64,000 bases of DNA from Rhodococcoides fascians A25f (lineage in GTDB: Bacteria > Actinomycetota > Actinomycetes > Mycobacteriales > Mycobacteriaceae), in assembly GCF_000760935.2 (NCBI RefSeq), contig NZ_CP049744.1:4619501-4683500 (forward strand), read 5' to 3'. The position numbers and the translations under genes were made by a program. A model generated the notes under the pieces. It was not told where the DNA came from. It was given only the letters and a program-made list of their open reading frames with translations, and ran no database searches. This document shows, in pieces, positions 1 to 8,125 of the stretch. Each line of letters opens with the position of its first letter. Within the stretch, counting starts at the first letter, position 1.

Positions 1-1
1 C

Positions 2-127
2 GCTCGTGAGCTGGGAGTGCTGTCGTTGCCCACCACGTTCGTGCTCGACACCGAGTTGCGTCGGCGCTCCAGAATCGCGGGGGTTCCCTCCGCGGCGGCT
101 CTGCGGTCCGCGCTCGACGCCCTGTGA
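2..127 (+). CDS. Thioredoxin-family protein, C-terminal end only
   Basis: Only the last 41 residues lie in the window; the start is to the left. The fragment contains LPTTFVLD, the cis-proline strand of the thioredoxin fold (the cis-Pro packs against the CxxC active site, which is not visible here), then a terminal helix ending in ALDAL. The gene precedes a polycysteine leader peptide, a DUF4395 membrane protein and a sulfurtransferase, matching the M. tuberculosis thiX-cysA2-sseC2 order. That supports a thiol-redox partner of sulfur metabolism. The substrate cannot be told from this end. Confidence 0.7.
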   Translation, partial: ARELGVLSLPTTFVLDTELRRRSRIAGVPSAAALRSALDAL

Positions 128-149
128 CCGCACCCGCTCGGGCCGGCGG

Positions 150-178
150 TTCGACGCACCGCTGGTAGCAGGTAGGAT
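150..178 (+). promoter_or_regulatory. Promoter of the sulfur operon leader
   Basis: A TTCGAC hexamer (150-155) and a TAGGAT hexamer (173-178) are separated by 17 bp, a good sigma-70/SigA arrangement. The GTG at 186 follows the -10 box by 7 nt, so transcription probably starts at or next to that codon and the leader peptide is translated from a leaderless mRNA. Confidence 0.55.
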
Positions 179-185
179 GCTCTTC

Positions 186-272
186 GTGTTCTCCCGCCAC
201 GAGCTGATGCTCACCAGTCGACGCACGGTTGATCTGTGCCGACTGGGCGGATGTTGCTGTCGCTGCTGCTGA
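186..272 (+). CDS. Polycysteine leader peptide (cysteine attenuator candidate)
   Basis: A 28-residue reading frame ends in CRLGGCCCRCC, with 6 cysteines in the last 11 residues. An internal ATG at 207 would still give a 21-residue peptide starting MLTSRRTVDLCR. Actinobacterial sulfur operons often carry short leaders of this RRxVDLCR...C type. In mycobacteria, leaderless polycysteine ORFs are known to act as cysteine-responsive attenuators of the downstream operon. Here it lies 106 bp upstream of DUF4395 and the sulfurtransferase. Ribosome stalling on the Cys codons when Cys-tRNA is scarce should raise expression of the operon. No clear antiterminator hairpin is visible after the stop, so the mechanism is inferred. 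Confidence 0.75.
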   Translation: MFSRHELMLTSRRTVDLCRLGGCCCRCC

Positions 273-378
273 TTTCCTTCTGCCGCCACGCCCATGCGTG
301 ATGTCGGCCCAAGACAGGAATCCACGTCCGAGCACTGCCTTTGCGGCGTGCCCCGGCCTCGTACAGGAGTACTTCTCG

Positions 379-846
379 ATGTCGACACACGACACCCACA
401 CCGACACCCACACGATCGACCAGGTCGACGTCCGCGGCCCGCGCTTCGCAGCGTGGATCACCACCGCCGTCCTGGTCGTCGTACTTCTCCTGACCACGAT
501 CTCGGTCCCCGCAGCGGCAATCCTGCTCGGGCTACAGGCGATCGTGTTCGGAATCGGAGCCGTACGCGGACCCAAGCACAGTCCGTACGGCACGATCTAC
601 GCGACGTTCGTCGCTCCGCGACTCTCCCCGACCAGCGAACGCGAGCCGGTGGCTCCGTTGAAGTTCGCTCAGCTGGTGGGATTCGCGTTCGCCGCCGTCG
701 GAGTTCTCGGCTTCGTGCTCGGCGCTCCCGTCGTCGGCACCGTGGCAGCAGGCTTCGCCTTGTTCGCGGCGTTTCTCAACGCCGCGTTCGCGGTCTGCCT
801 CGGGTGCATGCTCTACCCCCTCGCGGCGCGACTGCGCAGCACCTAG
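379..846 (+). CDS. DUF4395 membrane protein
   Basis: 155 residues. The ATG at 379 has an AGGAG Shine-Dalgarno at 365-369; an in-frame ATG at 301 lacks one. About four hydrophobic segments are visible, near residues 26-62 and 95-150. A CLGC motif sits in the last segment, so a membrane-embedded cysteine pair could take part in thiol chemistry. DUF4395 genes are commonly found beside thioredoxin and rhodanese genes, as here, with the sulfurtransferase 49 bp downstream. The function is not established; a role in moving reducing equivalents or sulfur across the membrane is inference. Confidence 0.75.
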   Translation: MSTHDTHTDTHTIDQVDVRGPRFAAWITTAVLVVVLLLTTISVPAAAILLGLQAIVFGIGAVRGPKHSPYGTIYATFVAPRLSPTSEREPVAPLKFAQLVGFAFAAVGVLGFVLGAPVVGTVAAGFALFAAFLNAAFAVCLGCMLYPLAARLRST

Positions 847-895
847 CACTCACACCCTTCTTCCGATCCGTACAAGAAAGACCGAAAGGAACACC

Positions 896-1732
896 ATGGC
901 TCGCTCCGACGTCCTGGTCTCTGCCGACTGGGCCGAGCAGAACCTGAACGCACCGAAGACCGTCTTCGTCGAGGTCGACGAAGACGCCAGCGCCTACGAC
1001 GGCGGACACATCGAAGGTGCAGTCAAGCTCGACTGGCGCAAGGACCTGCAGGACCCGGTTCGCCGCGACTTCCTGGGCCAGGAGCAGTTCTCGGACCTGC
1101 TGTCGGCGAAGGGCATCAGCAACGACGACACCGTCGTTCTGTACGGCGGAAACAACAACTGGTTCGCCGCCTACGCCTACTGGTACTTCAAGCTCTACGG
1201 CCACAAGGACGTCAAGCTCATCGACGGTGGACGCAAGAAGTGGGAACTCGACGGACGCGCACTGTCGAAGGACGTCGTCAGCCGGGAGACCACCCAGTAC
1301 CGTGCCGAGGCTCCCGACCTGTCGATCCGCGCATTCCGCGACGAGGTCATCGACGCGATCGGCAACAAGAACCTGATCGACGTGCGCTCGCCCGACGAGT
1401 TCTCGGGCAAGATCCTCGCCCCGGCTCACCTGCCGCAGGAACAGGCTCAGCAGCGTGGTCATGTGCCGTCGGCGATCAACATCCCGTGGAGCACCACCGC
1501 CAACGAGGACGGCACGTTCAAGTCCGACGACGCGCTCGAAGAGCTGTACAAGACCAAGGGCTACGACGACGAGAAGGCCACCATCGCCTACTGCCGCATC
1601 GGTGAGCGTTCGAGCCACACCTGGTTCGTCCTCAAGGAGCTGCTGGGCAAGGAAGACGTCAAGAACTACGACGGTAGCTGGGTCGAGTACGGCTCCCTCG
1701 TCGGAGCACCCATCGAGTTGGAGGTTCACTGA
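896..1732 (+). CDS. cysA2: Thiosulfate sulfurtransferase (rhodanese), CysA2-like
   Basis: 278 residues with two rhodanese domains. The C-terminal active-site loop reads YCRIGERSSHTW with the catalytic cysteine at residue 233; it carries the persulfide during transfer from thiosulfate to thiophilic acceptors. CRIGERS is characteristic of the mycobacterial CysA2/SseA branch, and the length agrees with that family. The ATG at 896 follows GAAAGGA at 883-889. The next gene, sseC, starts 1 nt after the stop, so the two are probably co-translated. Expression is probably controlled by the upstream polycysteine leader. Confidence 0.9.
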   Translation: MARSDVLVSADWAEQNLNAPKTVFVEVDEDASAYDGGHIEGAVKLDWRKDLQDPVRRDFLGQEQFSDLLSAKGISNDDTVVLYGGNNNWFAAYAYWYFKLYGHKDVKLIDGGRKKWELDGRALSKDVVSRETTQYRAEAPDLSIRAFRDEVIDAIGNKNLIDVRSPDEFSGKILAPAHLPQEQAQQRGHVPSAINIPWSTTANEDGTFKSDDALEELYKTKGYDDEKATIAYCRIGERSSHTWFVLKELLGKEDVKNYDGSWVEYGSLVGAPIELEVH

Positions 1733-1733
1733 T

Positions 1734-2039
1734 ATGTGTGGAGCACCCGTACAGGGCCAGACCATCCCGGCAGGCGTCGACGTCGAGAAGGAAACGGTCA
1801 TCACCGGCCGCGTCCTCGCCGGCGACGGTGAGCCGGTAGCAGGAGCGTTCGTGCGTCTGCTCGACGGCACCGGCGAGTTCACCGCCGAGGTCGTCGCGTC
1901 GGGCACCGGAGACTTCCGCTTCTTCGCCGCTCCCGGCCAGTGGACGCTGCGCGCACTGTCGGCATCGGGCAACGGCGACACCGTCATCGCTCCCGAGGGC
2001 GCAGGCGTGCACTCTGCCGACGTCACCGTCGGAGTCTGA
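1734..2039 (+). CDS. sseC: SseC-like protein, DUF1416
   Basis: 101 residues, starting MCGAPVQG. This small beta-rich family almost always follows a cysA2-type rhodanese in mycolic-acid actinobacteria. The Cys at position 2 and the TITGRV-like beta-sandwich core are typical. The start overlaps the end of cysA2 by near contact (TGA-T-ATG), with GGAGG just upstream inside cysA2. It is thought to work with the sulfurtransferase in sulfur transfer, but no activity is established. Transcription ends at the hairpin directly downstream. Confidence 0.85.
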   Translation: MCGAPVQGQTIPAGVDVEKETVITGRVLAGDGEPVAGAFVRLLDGTGEFTAEVVASGTGDFRFFAAPGQWTLRALSASGNGDTVIAPEGAGVHSADVTVGV

Positions 2040-2061
2040 TTTCGCAGCACCGATCGAAACG

Positions 2062-2099
2062 AAGAACCCCGCACCTACGAGCAGGTGCGGGGTTCTTTT
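2062..2099. terminator. Bidirectional intrinsic terminator
   Basis: Perfect 15-bp inverted repeat (2062-2076 with 2083-2097) around a 6-nt loop. The + strand continues TTTTC and the - strand side is also T-rich. It separates sseC (+) from the convergent cutinase-like gene (-). Confidence 0.85.
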
Positions 2100-2119
2100 C
2101 TGTCCAGGCCGATGATTGT

Positions 2120-3637
2120 TCAGTTGGGCACGGGCGCTGCGGTGGTGCGCTCCGGAACAGTGGAGTACTGCGGCGGGAACATCCCCTCCGGGACCGGGAT
2201 GCCCTGGGACTCGAGGAAGGCACCGAGGTCGCTGACGCGAGTCTGTGTTCCCGGCTCCGGCAGCAGGCGAGGCTCCGACGCAGGCTGGGGAGTCTCGGGC
2301 ACGGACGGCGCGGCCGGATCGACGGCAGGGGGTGCGTTGTTCTTCTCGCGTTCGGTGCGAGCGAGATCGGTCACCCAGGCGACCATCTTCTCGCTCTCCC
2401 ACTCGTAACCGTCGTTGGGGTCGTTGTACCAGTAGGACAGGTGCTGCAGAAAGCCGATTGCCAAATAGGGCCCGAGCACGACGTCGACGATGCCCTTGTT
2501 GTTCTCCACCAGGCCCTCGCCTTCGGCCCGCAATTTCGCCTTCACGGTCTCGGCACCGGGCCCGAGAGCCCAGTTGAGATCGGCGAGCAGCTGGTCGGGA
2601 GACAGCGCTGCCGCAGCCTGCGCGTCGTCCACCTGATACTGCCGGTCGGAGACCTTGACCAGAACCTGCAGAAGCGTCTCGTCCGACTCGAGCCAGGACT
2701 TGTTCGTGGCGATGTCGACGATCGCGCGGGTGGCGATGCTCGCTACCGTCCGAGCGAAATCGGAGACGGTCTGCACCGGATTCAGCAGGGTCAACCGCAT
2801 CTGACCGAGCACGCCGAGCGCCAGCTGCAGCAGTTCGATCTTGTCCGGCGAATCGCAGGCGAGGTCGTAGGGTCGGCACGACCACGTGACCTTGTCGGTC
2901 ATCGATCCGTAGTCCCGGGGCGACTGGTCCATGAATCCGCCGCGTGACTCGCCTACCTCGTCACCGAAGTTCGGCACACCGGCCGGGCGGTAGGGCGACC
3001 CGACCATCATGACGCCGACGACGTCGTCGGCTGTGACGAGGGCATTCGGATCGCGGTGTCCGAGTTCGATCGCGAGTCGATCGAGAACCTCACCGCCGAC
3101 GCTGTACCCGAGCAGAACGAACTTGGTCTTCTCGCCGCACTTGGTCTTGTACTCGTCCATCAATCGATTGGTCGACGCGAGGCCGTCGGCGATCGATTCC
3201 TGGTAGGTAGCCACGTTGTCGATGACGTCGAAGCCGTACGTGGAGGTGTACGGGACGTAGAGCCAGCCGACGGTACCGGGGCTGTCCGCGTTCGCCTCAC
3301 CGACCGGAACGGTGACGTTGCCGACCCAGTTCGACGCGATCGTCTGTGCTTCTTCGTTGAGCGGATTGCGATCTGCGGCCGAGTCGGTGGCTCCGGACAC
3401 CGCCAACAGCAGCACGTCCGGGCAGTCCTGCGCGTAGTTGTTGGGATCGATGTTCGGACCCTGCGAGGACCCGAAGTCTGCGGAACCGGAGTCCGCCGAT
3501 CCTGAGTCCGCCGATCCGGAGTCGGGTGCGGCGAGCGCAGCAGCGGGTGCTGCGAGCGCCAGCGCCAGGGTCACCACAGCAGACCTGAACAACACGGATC
3601 CGAACGACGATGTCAGAGCGCGTTTACGACGCAGCAT
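2120..3637 (-). CDS. Secreted cutinase-family alpha/beta hydrolase
   Basis: 505 residues. The N-terminus is a Sec signal (RRKR, hydrophobic stretch, ALAAP cleavage region near residue 37). Next comes a low-complexity GSADS repeat (residues 41-55), then a cutinase-like fold starting near DCPDVLLLAVSG. The nucleophile elbow is GYSVGGE with Ser179. Paired cysteines (C72, C167 and a later CRPYDLAC) fit extracellular disulfides. The last 60 residues are Pro/Ala-rich. At 505 residues it is about twice the length of a simple cutinase, as in mycobacterial and rhodococcal cutinase-like esterases acting on lipid or ester polymers. The substrate is unknown. Confidence 0.75.
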   Translation of the reverse strand: MLRRKRALTSSFGSVLFRSAVVTLALALAAPAAALAAPDSGSADSGSADSGSADFGSSQGPNIDPNNYAQDCPDVLLLAVSGATDSAADRNPLNEEAQTIASNWVGNVTVPVGEANADSPGTVGWLYVPYTSTYGFDVIDNVATYQESIADGLASTNRLMDEYKTKCGEKTKFVLLGYSVGGEVLDRLAIELGHRDPNALVTADDVVGVMMVGSPYRPAGVPNFGDEVGESRGGFMDQSPRDYGSMTDKVTWSCRPYDLACDSPDKIELLQLALGVLGQMRLTLLNPVQTVSDFARTVASIATRAIVDIATNKSWLESDETLLQVLVKVSDRQYQVDDAQAAAALSPDQLLADLNWALGPGAETVKAKLRAEGEGLVENNKGIVDVVLGPYLAIGFLQHLSYWYNDPNDGYEWESEKMVAWVTDLARTEREKNNAPPAVDPAAPSVPETPQPASEPRLLPEPGTQTRVSDLGAFLESQGIPVPEGMFPPQYSTVPERTTAAPVPN

Positions 3638-3856
3638 TGTTGCGGAGACCTCCCCAGCCTTCGTGACAGAACACAGTGAAAAACGTCGGAAATTCGCCCG
3701 CGAGCGCCCGACGTCCCCCGAAGAAGGTACCTGCTTGCCGGGATTTCTCCACCAATACGAGTGATCCAGCGCACTGACGACCCCGAAGTTGGGTAGATGT
3801 CACCAAGGACACACGTCGGATTCGGGCCGCTGTTCTCGGTGGGAAACTACGCGGGT

Positions 3857-3862
3857 TAAACT
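3857..3862 (+). promoter_or_regulatory. -10 box for leaderless small-membrane-protein operon
   Basis: TAAACT lies 7 nt before the GTG at 3870, the spacing expected for a leaderless transcript. No convincing -35 hexamer was found upstream. Confidence 0.4.
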
Positions 3863-3869
3863 CGATCCC

Positions 3870-3968
3870 GTGGTCATCTTCTTCGAGGTATTGCTTGCGC
3901 TCGCGGCAATTGCCATCATCGCGTTCTCGCTCTACGTCGTCTACCGACTGGTCAACGACGAGTCGTGA
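3870..3968 (+). CDS. Small single-pass membrane protein (32 residues)
   Basis: Begins [19 protein letters not shown] and ends VYRLVNDES. Residues 2-26 form one hydrophobic helix with a short polar C-terminus. There is no Shine-Dalgarno; a TAAACT -10 box 7 nt upstream suggests leaderless translation from GTG. Its stop overlaps the GTG of the nitrobindin-like gene (GTGA-type overlap, 3965-3968), so the two are probably translationally coupled. I recognise no family. The clean membrane helix and the overlap argue that it is a real gene. Confidence 0.6.
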   Translation: MVIFFEVLLALAAIAIIAFSLYVVYRLVNDES

Positions 3969-4663
3969 CGGATCCGGTTGCGGGGCAACCCGGCAGTGCT
4001 GACGAGGGACGGAACGCCCCCATCACCAGTGGTGACGAAGCGATAGCGGCGGCCGAACAGAAGTTCGCCGAGGCATCGTTGCGCAACGTCCCGGTACTGC
4101 CCGATATCCCCCATCCCGACGACACCGCCAACCTGCGGCTCGGTCCCGATCTGAACCCGTCGATGCTGGCTCTGTTGCCACTCGTCGGTGTCTGGCGCGG
4201 TGAGGGCGAGGGGCACGACCCCGAACTGGGAACCGACTACCTCTTCGGACAGCAGATCGTCATCACCCACGACGGCGGCAGCTACCTGAGCTGGGAATCG
4301 CGCTCCTGGCGGCTGGACTCCGACGGCAACTACGCTCACCCCGACCTCCGCGAGACCGGATTCTGGCGCGTCAGCGGCGGCCACGGCGTCAAGGGTTCCG
4401 AGAACGAAGAGGTCATCGAGCTCCTGCTGACCCACAGCACCGGTGTGGTCGAACTGTATTACGGACACGCACTCACCAAGTCGTCCTGGGAACTCGCCAC
4501 CGACGTCGTCATCCGCAGCACCTCGGGTGCGCTGGTCGGCGGGGCGAAGCGGCTCTACGGCATCGTCGAGGGTGGAGATCTGGCGTACGTCGAGGAACGT
4601 GTCGTCGCCGACGGCCCACTCGCACCGCGGTTGTCCGCACGGCTCTCTCGCTACATCGGCTGA
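3965..4663 (+). CDS. Nitrobindin-like beta-barrel protein (Rv0813c type)
   Basis: 232 residues. GVWRGEGEG at 75-83 is the nitrobindin/THAP4-like signature (GxWxGxG) and is followed by alternating beta strands of a lipocalin-like barrel ([39 protein letters not shown]). True nitrobindins bind ferric heme through a C-terminal histidine in a PHLxxxL-like segment. Here that segment reads PRLSARL, with Arg222 where the His is expected, so heme ligation as in nitrobindin is doubtful. Apart from that residue it resembles M. tuberculosis Rv0813c. The GTG start overlaps the upstream membrane peptide. Confidence 0.75.
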   Translation: MTDPVAGQPGSADEGRNAPITSGDEAIAAAEQKFAEASLRNVPVLPDIPHPDDTANLRLGPDLNPSMLALLPLVGVWRGEGEGHDPELGTDYLFGQQIVITHDGGSYLSWESRSWRLDSDGNYAHPDLRETGFWRVSGGHGVKGSENEEVIELLLTHSTGVVELYYGHALTKSSWELATDVVIRSTSGALVGGAKRLYGIVEGGDLAYVEERVVADGPLAPRLSARLSRYIG

Positions 4664-4691
4664 ATCTTTCTTCCTGCTCGTTGCACGCGAA

Positions 4692-4752
4692 CGGCCCCCG
4701 AGCCATACCTGCTTTCAGGTCCCGACCGGACAGGTCGGGGGCTCGGGGGCCG
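4692..4752. terminator. Branched hairpin between convergent genes
   Basis: A perfect 13-bp outer stem (4692-4704 with 4740-4752) encloses two hairpins, 4707-4711/4716-4720 and 4721-4727/4733-4739. Together they form a three-way junction. It lies between the nitrobindin-like gene and cydC, which point at each other, so termination for both is the simplest role. There is no T-tract, which is unusual. The rest of the gap to 4842 holds only weaker repeats, such as GTCAGC...GCTGAC near 4803-4826. Confidence 0.55.
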
Positions 4753-4842
4753 GGTAGCTGCCTGGGATTCGCTTGCCGCTCGCGCGGTCTTCGCAGTGAA
4801 TCCGTCAGCGATAGCGGCTAGCTGACAGCCACCTCACGCGTC

Positions 4843-6444
4843 CTAGAGTTCATCAACTTCAGACCACCTCCTCTCTCGTGTACTCCCAACGTACGCCGGA
4901 GATTCCGAGTCGGCAAAGTGTTTTTTCTTCGGGTCTGCACCGAGATCGATCACCTGGTCGGCGTCGGTGTTCTCCGGCAATTGATGGGTGACGACCACTA
5001 CGATTCGGTCGGCACCGAACAGGCCGCCGTCGGTGGTGAGCAGCTCGCGCAGTATCCGTGCGCCGGAGACTCCGTCGAGGTGTTCCGTCGGCTCGTCCAG
5101 CAGCACGATCGGTGCGGTACCGAGCAGAGCGCGCGCGAGCAGCAGCCTGCGCCGCTCTCCCCCGGACACTGCCTGTGCGCCGCCCACCAGAGTCGTGTGG
5201 ACACCGAGGGGCATCGCGTCGAGCCACGAGCCGAGGCCCACTTTCCGCAGCGCCTCCACTGCTTCCCGCTCGTTCACGTCGCCGCGAACCACCCGCAGAT
5301 TCTCCAGAATCGAGGTGTCGAACAGATGCGCATCCTCGGCGAACAGCGCTGCGTCCGAGCCGTATTCCTCGGCAAGTGCGCGCAACATCGTCGTTTTACC
5401 CGATCCACTGGGGCCGATGAGTGCGCTTCGCGCAGTGGTGCGGTTGAGGACCCCAGAGGGCACATAACCACGCCACTGCGGCGGAGCCGCATCGAGCATC
5501 GCCATGATTCGGGTGGCTGCGATTCGGCCGCGCATCAGCGCGACAGCCGCCCCGGGGAGCGCGGCAGTCGCCTCGAACGCAGCCAGCGGAACCAGCACGA
5601 TGATCGCCAGTGCCATCGGCGTCATACCGCCGGCGGTGCCTCCGTCCGGTCCGTACAGACCGATTCCGACGAGCAAGGACCCGATCACCGACGCTCCGAT
5701 CGACAGCGGCCCAGCGGCGTCGGCCATGGCCGACGGACGGGCGGCGCGGTCCCGGGCAACCACCGAATCCTGTGCTGCGCTTCGAGCTTCGGCCAGTGTT
5801 TTGTCCAGTCGCCCGGCGACCCGCAATTCCGCAGCATGGTCGAGGGCGCGGACGGCCGACTCCGCGAACCGTGCGTCGGCGTCGGCACCGGCCTCTTCGG
5901 CGATCCTCGCCGACCGCGCCGCCAGCATCGGTGCGCCCACTCCGGCGACCAGCAACGCCACCGCCAGGATCGACGCGGCAGCGGGCGCGATGCCGGCGAG
6001 CAGGCCCACCGCGGCGAACATCATCACGACGCTGACACAGATGGGCACGACGGCCCGCACGACGACGTCGCCGAGCACGTCCACGTCCGCTCCGGTGCGC
6101 GCGAGAACGTCACCGCGCCGCAGGTGGATTGCTCCGTTTCCGTTCGCCAACCTCTCGTAGATTCCGGTGCGAGCTGCCGTCGTACCGCGCAGAGCCGCGT
6201 CGTGTGTGGACAGCCGTTCCAGATATCTGAACACTCCCCGCGAAATGCCGAGCGCCCGAACGGCTACCACTGCCACGGACAGATCGAGCACGGGTGGCAT
6301 CTGCCAGGCTCGGGTGATCAACCATGCCGAGAGCGCGGCCAGAGCCAGCGCACTCCCGAGGGTCGCCACTCCGGCGGCCACGGCCACCGCCACCCGCCGC
6401 GGGGAGAGCTCCAACAACGCCAACGCCCGACGCAGATCAGACAT
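4843..6444 (-). CDS. cydC: Thiol reductant ABC exporter subunit CydC
   Basis: 533 residues: six-helix ABC exporter membrane domain (about 1-310), then an ATPase with Walker A (GPSGSGKTT), signature VSGGERRR and Walker B VLLDEP. CydDC exports cysteine/glutathione-type thiols (low-molecular-weight thiols in actinobacteria) and is needed to assemble cytochrome bd. The ATG at 6444 overlaps the cydD stop by 8 nt; an upstream in-frame start would run into cydD. It is the last gene of cydABDC. The short linker and the Walker region partly lacking the usual A-loop spacing make it slightly smaller than E. coli CydC. Confidence 0.92.
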   Translation of the reverse strand: MSDLRRALALLELSPRRVAVAVAAGVATLGSALALAALSAWLITRAWQMPPVLDLSVAVVAVRALGISRGVFRYLERLSTHDAALRGTTAARTGIYERLANGNGAIHLRRGDVLARTGADVDVLGDVVVRAVVPICVSVVMMFAAVGLLAGIAPAAASILAVALLVAGVGAPMLAARSARIAEEAGADADARFAESAVRALDHAAELRVAGRLDKTLAEARSAAQDSVVARDRAARPSAMADAAGPLSIGASVIGSLLVGIGLYGPDGGTAGGMTPMALAIIVLVPLAAFEATAALPGAAVALMRGRIAATRIMAMLDAAPPQWRGYVPSGVLNRTTARSALIGPSGSGKTTMLRALAEEYGSDAALFAEDAHLFDTSILENLRVVRGDVNEREAVEALRKVGLGSWLDAMPLGVHTTLVGGAQAVSGGERRRLLLARALLGTAPIVLLDEPTEHLDGVSGARILRELLTTDGGLFGADRIVVVVTHQLPENTDADQVIDLGADPKKKHFADSESPAYVGSTRERRWSEVDEL

Positions 6445-8125
6445 GATCGACCTTCGGGTGCAGGGTCGCGTCACTGTGTACCTCGACGACTCGGTCGGCG
6501 GCATGCAACACCGACCGCCGGTGACCCACCATCACCACGGTGACTCCTCGGTCGGCCGCGGCTCGAACAGCCTGCAGCACAGTCTTTTCCCGCGTCGAGT
6601 CGAGGTGTGCGGTCGGCTCGTCCAGCACCATCACCGAAGCATTCGAGACGAAGGTCCGGGTGAGGGCGAGGCGCTGCAGTTCGCCGAGCGACAGCCCCAC
6701 TCCGCCCTGACCGACGCGGGTGTCCCAGCCGGCCGGATGATCTCGGAGAACCTCGTCGAAGCCGGCCGAACGGCACGCAGCGTTCAAGGCATCCGAGTCG
6801 GGCACTCCGTGCAGGGTGACGTTCTCGTACAGCGTGCCGGGCAACAACACCGGCCGCTGCGGGAGCCAGGCAACCTGCGCCCACCACTGGTCGAGGTCGA
6901 GTTCGGCCACCGGCACTCCCCCTATTCTCACCGCGCCGCTCGAAGGCGTTGTCAGACCCAGGATCGCTTGTAGTGCAGTCGATTTGCCTGCGCCGTTCGG
7001 TCCGGTCAGTACCGTGACGGTGCCCGCTCGGCACACTGCATTGAGCTCTGCCGGAGCCTCGCCGTCTCGACTCGTGACGGTGAGTCCGTCGAGTTCGATG
7101 TTCGCGGCCGAGGCGTCGACCGTTCGACCACCGCTCGACCGGACCGTCCGGCGATCCAACACGCGGAATGCTCGGCTGGCGGCCTCGACGCCGTCCTCGG
7201 CCGCGTGGAACTGGGTGCCCACGGACCGGAGTGGAAAGTACACCTCGGGCGCGAGGATCAACGCGACGATGCCTGCCTCGAGTGTCATCTCCCCGAATAC
7301 CAGCCGCAGTCCGATACCGACAGCTACCAGCGCGACACACAGGGTCGCGAGCAGTTCGAGAACCATCGACGAGAGGAAGGCAACCTTCAACGCGCGCATC
7401 GTCGTTCGCCGATGTGCGTCGCCCAGTGCTCGGATGCGGGCGGCGGGCCCGTGTTCGCGCCCCAGTGCGCGCAATGTCGGCAGACCGGCCAACAGATCGA
7501 GCAACTGCGCCGACAGCCGGGTCATCGTGGTGAGCGTCGCAGCCGCTCGCCCCTTGGTCAGCAGTCCGATCAGAATCATGAAGATCGGGATGAGCGGCAG
7601 GGTCACCGCGATGATCACCGCCGACGTCACGTCCTGGGTCAGGATGACGACCAGGACCAACGGGGTGACGATGACGGCCAGCACCAGCGCCGGTAGGTAG
7701 CCGATCAGGTATGCCCGCAATCCGCCGATGGCGCGAGTCACCACGACCGCCAGCTCTTCACGTTCGGAGTCGAGCTCCCGAGGCTCGAAACGAGTTGCGG
7801 TCGTGAGCACTTCGAGCTCGAGCTCGGCCACCACTCGCGATGCCGACCGGTGCGCGTATCGAGACTGGGCTCCGGTCGCGAGCACGCGAACTGCCATCGC
7901 ACATCCCAGCACCACCAGTTCCGTGGTCCAGTCGGACAACGATCTGGCCATCGGGTCGGTGATGACGCCGGCCAGAACGCGGCCGATGGCAAGCGCGCTC
8001 ACGATGATGCACAGGGTGACGACGGTCGACAGTCCGACCGTCGCGACGAGGTAACCCCGCGCGGAGCGAGAATACTTCCACAGTCTGGGATCGACCGGTG
8101 CCCGTGAGCGGGCGGGTGCGTTCAC
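6437..8125 (-). CDS. cydD: Thiol reductant ABC exporter subunit CydD
   Basis: 562 residues. Membrane domain with about six helices, then an ATPase with Walker A TGPNGAGKST, signature LSLGELQRL (a divergent C-loop typical of CydD) and Walker B VMVLDEPTAHLD. It partners CydC. The GTG at 8125 overlaps the cydB stop in a GTGA arrangement, which fixes the start. The open frame continues upstream across cydB, but that part is a shadow. Role: export of low-molecular-weight thiol to the outer membrane face during cytochrome bd maturation. Confidence 0.92.
   Translation of the reverse strand: MNAPARSRAPVDPRLWKYSRSARGYLVATVGLSTVVTLCIIVSALAIGRVLAGVITDPMARSLSDWTTELVVLGCAMAVRVLATGAQSRYAHRSASRVVAELELEVLTTATRFEPRELDSEREELAVVVTRAIGGLRAYLIGYLPALVLAVIVTPLVLVVILTQDVTSAVIIAVTLPLIPIFMILIGLLTKGRAAATLTTMTRLSAQLLDLLAGLPTLRALGREHGPAARIRALGDAHRRTTMRALKVAFLSSMVLELLATLCVALVAVGIGLRLVFGEMTLEAGIVALILAPEVYFPLRSVGTQFHAAEDGVEAASRAFRVLDRRTVRSSGGRTVDASAANIELDGLTVTSRDGEAPAELNAVCRAGTVTVLTGPNGAGKSTALQAILGLTTPSSGAVRIGGVPVAELDLDQWWAQVAWLPQRPVLLPGTLYENVTLHGVPDSDALNAACRSAGFDEVLRDHPAGWDTRVGQGGVGLSLGELQRLALTRTFVSNASVMVLDEPTAHLDSTREKTVLQAVRAAADRGVTVVMVGHRRSVLHAADRVVEVHSDATLHPKVDHV

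Noticed and set aside
3624..3812. Possible 62-residue - strand gene before the cutinase
   Set aside because: Overlaps the cutinase start and the probable promoter region, with no ribosome site and no recognisable family.
4690..4752. tRNA or known riboswitch in the branched hairpin
   Set aside because: Stem lengths (13, 5, 7) and the missing anticodon/T-loop sequences do not match a tRNA; no riboswitch consensus was recognised.
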